A stretch of DNA of 64,000 nt from Sphingobium baderi (lineage in GTDB: Bacteria; Pseudomonadota; Alphaproteobacteria; Sphingomonadales; Sphingomonadaceae): assembly GCF_001456115.1 (NCBI RefSeq), contig NZ_CP013264.1, forward strand, positions 434,001 to 498,000, written 5' to 3'. The notes below the pieces were generated by a model. That model worked only from the letters and a program-made list of their open reading frames with translations. It did no database searches and had not been told where the DNA came from. The translations under genes and the position numbers were made by a program. Of this stretch, positions 16,948 to 25,029 are shown piece by piece (position 1 is the stretch's first letter; every line of letters starts with the position of its first letter).

Positions 16948-18030
16948 TCAAAGTTTCCCATCGGCGGCGAGCTTCATATAGCTGTCGTCGAAGCGCAGCG
17001 TCACACGTCCGGGATCGCCCAGGGTCTTGCCGCCGGGGAAAGCCATGCCCACCGCATCGGCGGACGATGCGCCCTTGAACAGCCCCTTGGAAAAGCTGAA
17101 ATCGCGCACACGCGTCATGGTCGTGACGAGCGCCGGGGAAGAGGTCGCCGCCACGGCGGCTTTCGGATCGGAATAGAGATAGGTGGTCGATAGCTGATTT
17201 TCGAACATCTCCGGCTTCGCCCCCGCCAGCTTCGCCATCGCCGCTCGCGCCTCCTTGCCCTTAGCGTCCTGACGCTTCATGAGAGCCACCGTCTCATACC
17301 AGATACCGGCAAGCGCTTTGCCCAGATTGGGATTGGCCTTGAGCGTGGCAGTGTCGACAACCAGAAGATCGAGGATTTCGCCCGGTATGTCGGCGGAACT
17401 GAAGACCTGTTTTGCCCCGGCCTGCCCCCTCATGACGGAAAGCTGCGGGTTCCAGGCGACGGCCGCGGTGACGTCGGGGCTTGCGAATGCGCCGACAATG
17501 TCAGCGTCGGACGTGTTCACGGTCTTGACGTCCTTGAGCGCCAGACCACTCGAAGCGAGCGCGCGCGCAAGCAGATAATGGGATACGGAAAGCTCGACGA
17601 GGTAGACCTGCCGCCCCTTGATGGCGCTGATCTTGTCCGCGCCTTTCAACAGGACGCCATCGTTGCCGTTCGAATAGTCGCCAACGATAATGGCGCTCGT
17701 ATCCTTGCCGCCAGCGGCAGGAATAGTGAGCGCATCCATGTTCGCGGCGGTCACGCCGTCGAATTTACCGGCCGTATATTGATTAACGGACTCAATATAA
17801 TCATTCACCTGAACGATATTGATCTTTATGCCATATTTGTCGGCCCATTTCTTCACGATCCCAGCCTGCTGGGCATAAGGCCAGGGCATCCAGCCCGCGT
17901 AGATCGACCATCCGATATTGAATTCGTGCCGTTGCTCCGCTGGGCCATTTTGCTGCTGGGAGCAGGACGCGGCCAGGAACGCTCCGGCTATCAATGCGAT
18001 CTTGCTTGCCCTGCTTATCGATCCGACCAT
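16948..18030 (-). CDS. ABC transporter substrate-binding lipoprotein
   Basis: A 360-residue periplasmic binding protein of the nitrate/taurine (NMT1/SsuA-like) family. The N-terminus is a lipoprotein signal with lipobox 'LAASC' at about residue 23. A GGGGA ribosome site precedes the ATG at 18030. It is the first gene of the nine-gene nitrogen operon, so it sits closest to the promoter and to the inverted repeat at 18089-18114. The ligand is probably guanidine or urea, by context. Confidence 0.9.
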   Translation of the reverse strand: MVGSISRASKIALIAGAFLAASCSQQQNGPAEQRHEFNIGWSIYAGWMPWPYAQQAGIVKKWADKYGIKINIVQVNDYIESVNQYTAGKFDGVTAANMDALTIPAAGGKDTSAIIVGDYSNGNDGVLLKGADKISAIKGRQVYLVELSVSHYLLARALASSGLALKDVKTVNTSDADIVGAFASPDVTAAVAWNPQLSVMRGQAGAKQVFSSADIPGEILDLLVVDTATLKANPNLGKALAGIWYETVALMKRQDAKGKEARAAMAKLAGAKPEMFENQLSTTYLYSDPKAAVAATSSPALVTTMTRVRDFSFSKGLFKGASSADAVGMAFPGGKTLGDPGRVTLRFDDSYMKLAADGKL

Positions 18031-18586
18031 GATTCGTCCCCTTTTCGCATCGCAGCATCGTTCGATTTCCTGGCCTTGTCCAGTGAGATATTACGATTAA
18101 TAAATTTTGTAATACTTTATGCCGTCATCGCGGGCCACGGCCGGATCAGGCCGACACAAAAGCGAGGTGGCGGGCAGTCTGTCATGAAACCCCATGCGCT
18201 CAGCGTTCCCGGGGATGAAGGCGAGATCGGCTTTCCCTGCGGCTTGGTGAATCAGAGGAAACATAGCTGAGCCGGGCATGCAGTCGCCAAAGCGCACCTA
18301 TGACCCCACCTCCTCTTATGCGCTTCGCCAAGTAGCAATCGCATAGGGGTGGCTTTCCGCATCGCAGCAGATATTTTTCCCCACCCATGCGTCCTTGATC
18401 ATTACGCTCGGCCATATTTATACGCTGGCCATAACCGTGGCCGACATTGGCGTGAGAGCGATAAAGCGGTTTCAGCTTGCTCAACGCCAATATGATCCGG
18501 TAGCGCAACGCCAACGATCCAACTGGCCGACCGATAGTCTTCGAGCCTTGGCTCCTGATGGAAATTTTGAGGTTTGAATCGTTAGC
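18031..18586. other. Divergent intergenic region upstream of the nitrogen operon and the btuF-like gene
   Basis: These 556 bases hold the inverted repeat at 18089-18114 and presumably the operon promoter. I looked for a guanidine-I (ykkC) riboswitch on the minus strand and for a cobalamin riboswitch on the plus strand and saw neither. A 66-codon minus-strand frame at 18097-18297 has no ribosome site and overlaps the repeat, so I do not call it. Confidence 0.5.
18089..18114. promoter_or_regulatory. Inverted repeat TATTAC-N14-GTAATA upstream of the guanidine/urea operon
   Basis: Perfect 6-bp arms (18089-18094 and 18109-18114) with a 14-base AT-rich spacer, 59 bases upstream of the first operon gene on the minus strand. 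Arms and spacing are identical to the repeat before the NikR-like gene although the spacers differ, which argues for one shared regulator. Confidence 0.75.
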
Positions 18587-19417
18587 ATGTCAAGATGCTC
18601 GGGCTATATTGCGATTCTCATCTCATGCTTTCTGACAAGCACGGTAGCATCGCAGGGCACCAACGAGCATCACTACAAACCTCAGCGCATTGTCTCCCTC
18701 AATCTTTGCGCTGACCAATATCTGATGGCCATTGCCGACCCGGCGCAAATCGCCGCACTGACACATCTGTCACGCGACCGGGCCATGTCCGCCGGGGCCG
18801 CCGCCGCGGATCGCTTGCCTGTCATGCGCGGATCGGCGGAGGAGGTTCTTACGCTGAACCCCGATCTGCTGGTCGCATCGCCAAGTCGCCGGATGGAAAC
18901 CCGCGCGGCATTGAAGGGGCGATATCCCCTGTTGGAATTGCCGTCCGCCAAAAGCTATGCAGACATTGTGCGTCAGGTCAGGGAAATCGCCACCGCCGTT
19001 GGCCATGGGGACCGCGGAGAGGCATTGATCCGCAATATGGACGCTTCGCTCGCCCGGCTTCCTCCCAAGCGCCCTCGCGGTGTTGCCGCTTATTATCAGC
19101 GCCGGGGTTATCTGACAGGCGCCGGCACACTCGTAGACGATTTGATGGCGCGCATGGGGCTCGTCAATCTTGCGACCCGCCTGGGCAAGCCCGCCTTGTC
19201 CCGGATGTCGTTGGAGGAAATGATCGCAGCAAGACCGGACTATATTATCATCGAGGATGCCAGCGACAGGGTGACGGATCTCGGCACCGAAATGCTCCAT
19301 CACCCCGCGCTGAACGGGATCAAGCGATTGCACCTGCCCCAGGCATGGACGGTATGTGGGGGACCGGCCTATGTCATGGCCGCCCAAAGCCTGGCCCGGC
19401 AGCTTGACCGCCATTAA
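18587..19417 (+). CDS. BtuF/FhuD-like ABC transporter substrate-binding protein (cobalamin or metal chelate)
   Basis: A 276-residue secreted binding protein with an N-terminal signal peptide and the helical-backbone metal receptor (TroA/BtuF) fold: 'PQRIVSLNLCADQYLMAIAD', 'LNPDLLVAS' and 'ARPDYIIIEDAS'. It is the only B12-type binding protein in the window, and no permease or ATPase partner is adjacent. It is convergent with cobO, at the edge of the cobalamin block, which supports a role in corrinoid uptake. Iron-siderophore binding is the main alternative. Confidence 0.75.
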   Translation: MSRCSGYIAILISCFLTSTVASQGTNEHHYKPQRIVSLNLCADQYLMAIADPAQIAALTHLSRDRAMSAGAAAADRLPVMRGSAEEVLTLNPDLLVASPSRRMETRAALKGRYPLLELPSAKSYADIVRQVREIATAVGHGDRGEALIRNMDASLARLPPKRPRGVAAYYQRRGYLTGAGTLVDDLMARMGLVNLATRLGKPALSRMSLEEMIAARPDYIIIEDASDRVTDLGTEMLHHPALNGIKRLHLPQAWTVCGGPAYVMAAQSLARQLDRH

Positions 19418-19457
19418 AACCGGCCGTCCGCTTCTTCGCCCCCCACGCAAGCGTTGA

Positions 19458-20069
19458 TTAAAATTCGATTCCGGCCTGCGCCTTCACGCCGCTGCGAAAG
19501 GGGTGCTTGATCAGGGTCATCTCCGTCACGAGATCGGCAGCCTCCATCAGGGCTTCGGGCGCATTGCGGCCGGTCACGATGACGTGGGTCATCTCCGGCT
19601 TCCCGCCAAGCACCTCCAGAACCTCGTCAAGCGGCAGATAATCGTAGCGCAGGACGATGTTGAGTTCATCGGCCAGCACCATATCATAGGCCGGGTCGCG
19701 GATCATGCGCTTGACCTCTTCCCACGCCTCACGCGCAACGGCGATGTCGCGGGCGCGGTCCTGCGTGTCCCAGGTGAACCCCTCGCCCATCGGCTTGAAT
19801 TCCACATGCCCCGGGAAGGCGTCGAATACAGCCTTCTCCCCGGTCGCCATCGCGCCCTTGACGAACTGGACCACGCCAACCTTCTTGCCGTGACCAATGG
19901 CGCGCACGACCATGCCGAGCGCCGCCGTCGTCTTGCCCTTGCCTTTGCCGGTGTGGACGACCAGCAGGCCTTTCTCGATCGTCTTGGCGGCGACGATCTT
20001 GTCATGCGCGGCCTGCTTCTTCTTCATCTTCTCGGCGTGCCGCTCTTCGGTGCGTTCAACCATCGTCAT
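19458..20069 (-). CDS. cobO: Cob(I)yrinic acid a,c-diamide adenosyltransferase
   Basis: A 203-residue CobO/BtuR-type enzyme that transfers the 5'-deoxyadenosyl group of ATP to the cobalt of corrinoids. The N-terminal P-loop 'VVHTGKGKGKTTAALGMVVR' and the C-terminal 'VIVTGRNAPEALMEAADLVTEM' are diagnostic. The ATG at 20069 overlaps the cobN stop (ATGA), with GCAGGAGC before it, so the longer frame beginning at 20123 is rejected. Confidence 0.95.
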   Translation of the reverse strand: MTMVERTEERHAEKMKKKQAAHDKIVAAKTIEKGLLVVHTGKGKGKTTAALGMVVRAIGHGKKVGVVQFVKGAMATGEKAVFDAFPGHVEFKPMGEGFTWDTQDRARDIAVAREAWEEVKRMIRDPAYDMVLADELNIVLRYDYLPLDEVLEVLGGKPEMTHVIVTGRNAPEALMEAADLVTEMTLIKHPFRSGVKAQAGIEF

Positions 20070-23000
20070 GCTCCTGCAAGGTTGGCGAGCAACAGGCCCG
20101 CGCTGTTGGATCTGGGTTTCCACATGCCGCGCTCCAGCGCCTCGGCGAGCCGGGCCGCGGTTTCGCGAAGGGCCGCGGGATTGGCCTCCGCCATGAAGGC
20201 GCGCACCGCCTCATCTTCGATAAAGGCGGCGTGGACGGCGTCGAAATGATGGTCGCGGACCGCATGGGTCGTCGCGGCGAAAGCGAAGAGGTAATCCACC
20301 GACGCGGCGATCTCGAACGCGCCCTTGTAGCCGTGGCGCATGACGCCGGCGATCCATTTGGGATTTGTGACGCGGGCGCGAACGACACGGCCGATTTCGT
20401 CCTCCAGCGTCCGGATTACCGGGCGTTCCGGACGGCTGTGATCGTTGTGATAGGCGCGCGGACGCTTGCCCGAGAGATGCTCCACCGCCGAGGCGATGCC
20501 ACCTTCGAACTGGTAATAATCATCGCTGTCGAGCAGGTCGTGTTCACGATTGTCCTGATTCTGCACAACGGCATCGGCCTCAGTCAGACGCGCGGTGAAC
20601 AGTTCGCGCTCCGCATCGCCCTCGACGCCCGCACCATAGGCATAGCTGCCCCAGTCGAGATAGACATTGGCGAGGTCCGCCCGATCATGCCAGATTTTCT
20701 CGTCGATCATCGCCTGGAGGCCCGCGCCATAGGCACCGGGCTTCGACCCGAATATGCGGAAACCGGCGCGCAGAGCGGCCGCCTTCGCGTCATTCCCTTC
20801 ATCGATCAGGCGCGCGGTCTCGGCGCGATGACGGGCGGCGGCAGGATTATCCTCCTGCGGTTCGTCCAGCGCCATGACCGCGCGCGCCGCCGAATCGAGC
20901 AGGTCGATCTGCTCGGGAAAGGCATCGCGAAAGAAACCCGAAACGCGGAAGGTGACGTCGACGCGGGGGCGATCGATCTCGGCCAGCTTCATGACCTCAA
21001 AACCGATCACGCGGCCCGACGTCCAGTCCCAGCGCGGGCGCACGCCCATGAGAGCCAGCGCCTGGGCGATGTCGTCGCCGCCGGTTCGCATGTTCGCCGT
21101 ACCCCAGGCGGACAGCGCCATGGCCTTGGGATATTCTCCCTCGCGCTGGAGATAATCGTCGATCAACAATTGCGCGGAGCGGCGGCCCAGTTCCCAGGCG
21201 GTGGCGGTGGGGACCGAACGAGTGTCCACCGAATAGAAATTGCGCCCCGTCGGCAGGACATCGGGCCGCCCGCGTGTCGGCGCGCCGGAGGGGCCGGGCA
21301 TGATAAAGCGCCCGTCCAGGCCCGCCAGCAACGCCGATTTCTCGGCCGCGCCACAGGCATCGACGCGCAGCGCCAGATCGCCAAGCACCGACCGCATGAC
21401 CGCCGCCGACGCCGGACCCGTTGGCAGCGCACCGTCCACCAACGTTACGGCGAGCAGTTCGAGGCGCTCGATCGTATCGCCCTTCGTGCGCCAGTGGGCG
21501 TCGGACATGCGCGCCAATCTATCCGGTTTGGGGCCGGTCCAAGCCTCGCCCATGGCGCAATCCAGCGGATCGAAACCAAGCGCCAGATCATCCGCCATCG
21601 CACGAAGCAACGATGCCTGTCCTGCATGATCATGACCGCGCGGCGTTCGCGACAGGGCGATGAGAAGGTCGGCGCGCAGCCGCCCCTCCGGCGACCGGGT
21701 AAAGATATGCAACCCGTCACGGATCTGCATTTCCTTCAGTTCGCACAGATAATTGTCGAGCGCCGCGAGCGCTGCGTCACCGTCGCCCACGGCGCCCGCG
21801 TCCGCATCGAGGCCTTGCGACCGGGCAAGATCGAGGATTTCCATCCTGAGATGGTTGATCCGCCGTGGGTCCATCCCGGCGGCGAGATAATATTCATCGA
21901 CCAGCACCTCCAGCGCCTTGAGCGGGCCATAGCTTTCGGCGCGGGTCAGGGGCGGCGTCAGATGATCAATGATGGCGGCGCCGATCCGGCGTTTCGCCTG
22001 CGTGCCTTCACCCGGATCATTGACGATGAAGGGATAGAGCTGCGGCACCGGACCGGCGCAGATTTCAGGGAAACAGGTGCCCGACAGCGCCAGCGCCTTG
22101 CCGGGCAGCCATTCGAGATTGCCATGCTTGCCGACATGAACGACGGCTTGCGCGCCAAATGCGCGATGGAGCCAGAAGTGGAAGGCGAGATAAGCGTGCG
22201 GCGGCACCAGCGCCGGGTCATGATAAGTCGCCTTGGGATCGACATGGTAACCGCGCGCCGGTTGCACCGCGACGACGACATGATCGAAGCGATGAACGGG
22301 CAGATGAAAGGCGCCATCGCGGACGAAGGGGTCGTCCTGCGGGGCGCCCCACTGCTCTGTCACGGCATCGCGGACCTCACCGGGCAGAGCGTCGAACGCA
22401 ACATGATAATCGGCGAGCGGCAGACTGACTTCGTGCTGACGATCCATTGATATGGGCGCATTGGTCACGCCACCCATCATGACCGCCATCAGCGCCGCGC
22501 CGTCTTCCGGAGCGTCACCGACGCTATATCCGGCTTCTCGAAGCGCCGTGAGGATGGCGGCCGCGCTGGCGGGCGTGTCGAGGCCGACGCCATTGCCGAT
22601 CCGGCCGTCGCGATTGGGATAGTTGGCAAGGACCAGCGCGACGCGCCGCTCCGGCACGGGCGTGCGCCGCAGGGCGGCCCAGTTGGCTGCAAGATCGGCG
22701 ACGAAAGCCACGCGGTCGGGCGCGACCCGCGGCACCACGATGCCGCATTGCGTCCTTTCATCGAACCGCTCGACCGCCTTGAAGGCGACAGCGCGGGTGA
22801 AGAGGCGGCCGTCCACCTCGGGCAGCGCGACATTCATGGCGAGATCGCGGGGCCCCAAACCCCGGGGACTGTCGGCCCAATTGCCTTGCTCCACACCGGC
22901 GAACACCGTTTGGAGGATAGGGCAGTCGGCATCTTCGAGGATGCCTGCGACACGACTTTCGCCGGGCGACGAGGCCGCGAAAGAGGTTGCGTTCACAATG

Positions 23001-23785
23001 ATGTCGGGCTTTATCGCCGCGATAAGGCCCCGCAGCCAGTCGATCGCGAAGGGTTCGCGCAGTGCCCGGACATGGACCGCAAGGACGTTCAGCCCCCGGC
23101 TCGCCAGCGCGGCCACCAGGGCATCGACGGCATCGAGCGTGCCCGCCATCATCAGCGCACGATAGAAGCAGAGCAACGCCACCGGCCGTCCGTCGGTCCA
23201 GCCCGCCCGCACATCGTCCAGCGTCGGACGTTCGACACCCGCAAGATAAAGCCCTGCGTCGGCAACGGGCACGGGATCATCGGGCGGACCGATGTCGCGG
23301 CCGATCAGCCGCGCGGCATGGCGCAGGAAGCTGACGGCATTGGCGACGCCGCCCTGGCGCAGATAATCCCGCAGTCTTTCGCTGACCTCCCGGGGCACCG
23401 TGGAGGCGGCATCGAGTGACGGATCGGGTTCGCGCCCATCGGCGATGGCGGCAAAGGCGATCCCTTTCTCACGCGCGACCCGTGCGATCTCGTCGACGCC
23501 ATAGGGCCAGTAAGCCTTGCCTCCCAACAGGACGACGCACAGGAAGCGGGCGTGGGCGATCACCTTTTCGACATAGAGATCGACCGAATAGGGATGCTTG
23601 AGCTGCAACAGGTTGGCGAGCCGGATCGACGGCGCCTCGTCACCGAGCATGGACGCCGCCTTGGCGAAGCAGGCCAGTTCGCTGTCCGCCACCGTCAGGA
23701 CTATGATCTCGCCGGGCGATTGCCCAAGGTCGATCGCCTCATCGCCATTGGAGACGGTTCCCGGCGTGGCGGCCAGCAGGTGCAT
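20066..23785 (-). CDS. cobN: Cobaltochelatase subunit CobN
   Basis: A 1239-residue CobN, the large subunit of the aerobic ATP-dependent cobaltochelatase that inserts cobalt into hydrogenobyrinic acid a,c-diamide. Characteristic stretches include 'AVVHVGKHGNLEWLPGKALA', 'PLTRAESYGPLKALEVLVDE', 'SAWGTANMRTGGDDIAQALA' and 'SDDYYQFEGGIASAVEHL'. The start at 23785 overlaps the cobW stop (TGATG). CobS and CobT are not in the window. It belongs to the operon btuB-cobW-cobN-cobO. Confidence 0.96.
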   Translation of the reverse strand: MHLLAATPGTVSNGDEAIDLGQSPGEIIVLTVADSELACFAKAASMLGDEAPSIRLANLLQLKHPYSVDLYVEKVIAHARFLCVVLLGGKAYWPYGVDEIARVAREKGIAFAAIADGREPDPSLDAASTVPREVSERLRDYLRQGGVANAVSFLRHAARLIGRDIGPPDDPVPVADAGLYLAGVERPTLDDVRAGWTDGRPVALLCFYRALMMAGTLDAVDALVAALASRGLNVLAVHVRALREPFAIDWLRGLIAAIKPDIIVNATSFAASSPGESRVAGILEDADCPILQTVFAGVEQGNWADSPRGLGPRDLAMNVALPEVDGRLFTRAVAFKAVERFDERTQCGIVVPRVAPDRVAFVADLAANWAALRRTPVPERRVALVLANYPNRDGRIGNGVGLDTPASAAAILTALREAGYSVGDAPEDGAALMAVMMGGVTNAPISMDRQHEVSLPLADYHVAFDALPGEVRDAVTEQWGAPQDDPFVRDGAFHLPVHRFDHVVVAVQPARGYHVDPKATYHDPALVPPHAYLAFHFWLHRAFGAQAVVHVGKHGNLEWLPGKALALSGTCFPEICAGPVPQLYPFIVNDPGEGTQAKRRIGAAIIDHLTPPLTRAESYGPLKALEVLVDEYYLAAGMDPRRINHLRMEILDLARSQGLDADAGAVGDGDAALAALDNYLCELKEMQIRDGLHIFTRSPEGRLRADLLIALSRTPRGHDHAGQASLLRAMADDLALGFDPLDCAMGEAWTGPKPDRLARMSDAHWRTKGDTIERLELLAVTLVDGALPTGPASAAVMRSVLGDLALRVDACGAAEKSALLAGLDGRFIMPGPSGAPTRGRPDVLPTGRNFYSVDTRSVPTATAWELGRRSAQLLIDDYLQREGEYPKAMALSAWGTANMRTGGDDIAQALALMGVRPRWDWTSGRVIGFEVMKLAEIDRPRVDVTFRVSGFFRDAFPEQIDLLDSAARAVMALDEPQEDNPAAARHRAETARLIDEGNDAKAAALRAGFRIFGSKPGAYGAGLQAMIDEKIWHDRADLANVYLDWGSYAYGAGVEGDAERELFTARLTEADAVVQNQDNREHDLLDSDDYYQFEGGIASAVEHLSGKRPRAYHNDHSRPERPVIRTLEDEIGRVVRARVTNPKWIAGVMRHGYKGAFEIAASVDYLFAFAATTHAVRDHHFDAVHAAFIEDEAVRAFMAEANPAALRETAARLAEALERGMWKPRSNSAGLLLANLAGA

Positions 23786-24819
23786 CAGAGGAGCACCGCC
23801 GCCAGAGCGTTTTCGATGGCGGCTTGGTCGAGGCCCTTCTGGCCGATCACGACCAACTGTGAAATGCGCGCCTCTTCCGGCTTCCACGCGCGGTCGAAAT
23901 GGTGCTGAATACGCGGGCCTACCGCCTGGATCACCATCCGTGCCGGACGGCCTTCAATCGCGATAATGCCCTTGACGCGCAGGATGTCGTGAGCTGCGAT
24001 CAGGGGCGTCATGGCCGCGAGAAGCGGATCGATGCTGGCGACCTCGCCGCCCCTGACGACGAAGCTATCGAAATCGTCATGATCGTGGTCCGGCTCGGCA
24101 TCGTGATGCGATGGACGGGCCTCCAGATCATTCTCGGCGCCAGCGAACAGTCCGAGCAATATGCTGGCATCGACCGCGCCATGATCGGCCCGCACGATCT
24201 TCACGCCGTCGCGGGTGTCGCACGATATATCGCTCTCGATCCGGCTCAGCGTATCGTCATCGACCAGGTCGGACTTGTTGAGAATGACGAGATCGGCGCA
24301 GGCGAGTTGATCCTCGTACAGTTCCTCCAGCGGGCTGTCATGATCGAGTGACGGATCGGCAGCGCGGGCGAGGGCCAGTGCCGTTTCGTCGGTCGCGAAC
24401 CGGCCGGCGGCGACGGCATCGGCGTCGATGAGCGCCACCACGCCGTCCACGGTCGCGCGAGTTCGGATGTCGGGCCATTGGAAAGCCTTCACCAGCGGCT
24501 TGGGCAATGCGAGACCCGATGTTTCGATGATGATATGTTCGGGCGGGCTGGGCCGGTCGAGCAGCTTTTGCATGGTCGGAAGAAAATCGTCGGCGACGGT
24601 GCAGCAGATGCAGCCATTGGCCAGCTCTACAATGTCATCCTCCGGGCAGGCTTCCTCATTGCAGCCGCGCAGCAATTCGCCATCGACCCCGACATCGCCA
24701 AACTCATTGACGATCAGCGCCAGCCTGCGGCCCTTCGCATTCTGGAGGAGATGGTGGATGAGCGTGGTCTTGCCCGCGCCCAGAAAACCGGTGATGACCG
24801 TGGTGGGTATCTTGCTCAA
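23785..24819 (-). CDS. cobW: CobW-type GTP-dependent metallochaperone
   Basis: A 344-residue COG0523 GTPase of the cobalamin operon: Walker A 'GFLGAGKTT' near residue 11, the metal-binding 'GCICC' (CxCC) near residue 70, and a C-terminal CobW_C domain with an internal His/Asp-rich stretch ('SHHDAEPDHDHDD'). It is thought to deliver Co(II) to CobN. The start is a TTG at 24819 behind AAGGAGCG, because no ATG fits the conserved N-terminus. Confidence 0.93.
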   Translation of the reverse strand: MSKIPTTVITGFLGAGKTTLIHHLLQNAKGRRLALIVNEFGDVGVDGELLRGCNEEACPEDDIVELANGCICCTVADDFLPTMQKLLDRPSPPEHIIIETSGLALPKPLVKAFQWPDIRTRATVDGVVALIDADAVAAGRFATDETALALARAADPSLDHDSPLEELYEDQLACADLVILNKSDLVDDDTLSRIESDISCDTRDGVKIVRADHGAVDASILLGLFAGAENDLEARPSHHDAEPDHDHDDFDSFVVRGGEVASIDPLLAAMTPLIAAHDILRVKGIIAIEGRPARMVIQAVGPRIQHHFDRAWKPEEARISQLVVIGQKGLDQAAIENALAAVLL

Positions 24820-25022
24820 GCATTCGCTCCTTGTTGGATGGGGGCATGGGTGACGGTGGATTTGCCGCTCGCGTCTCCTCCTGCCGCGCTCGGCCCGGGA
24901 ATTGCGCCCGGCCTTGCGAACGCCATCCCTGTGACAAAGGTTACCGCAGCGGGAAGTGGCGGGACGCCGCTGCCCCGCAATAAGCGGGACCAGCGATGGA
25001 GGAAGAGAAACGAGCGGAGCAT
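24816..25022 (-). CDS. Uncertain small ORF between btuB and cobW
   Basis: A 68-codon frame fills the gap between btuB and cobW, and its TGA overlaps the cobW TTG start (TTGA), as in a coupled small gene. It begins 8 bases after the btuB stop without a clear ribosome site, and its Gly/Ala/Pro-rich sequence matches no family I recognise. It may be only an untranslated spacer. Confidence 0.25.
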   Translation of the reverse strand: MLRSFLFLHRWSRLLRGSGVPPLPAAVTFVTGMAFARPGAIPGPSAAGGDASGKSTVTHAPIQQGANA

Positions 25023-25029
25023 TGCAGCG

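Noticed and set aside
18097..18297. 66-codon minus-strand frame upstream of the nitrogen operon
   Set aside because: No ribosome site, overlaps the TATTAC-N14-GTAATA dyad and probable promoter, and no family similarity.
18031..18586. Guanidine-I riboswitch or cobalamin riboswitch
   Set aside because: I looked for the conserved aptamer segments on both strands and did not find them; a covariance scan is still needed.
20231..22450. Plus-strand frame of 739 codons opposite cobN
   Set aside because: CobN on the minus strand is unambiguous; the antisense frame shows no domains.
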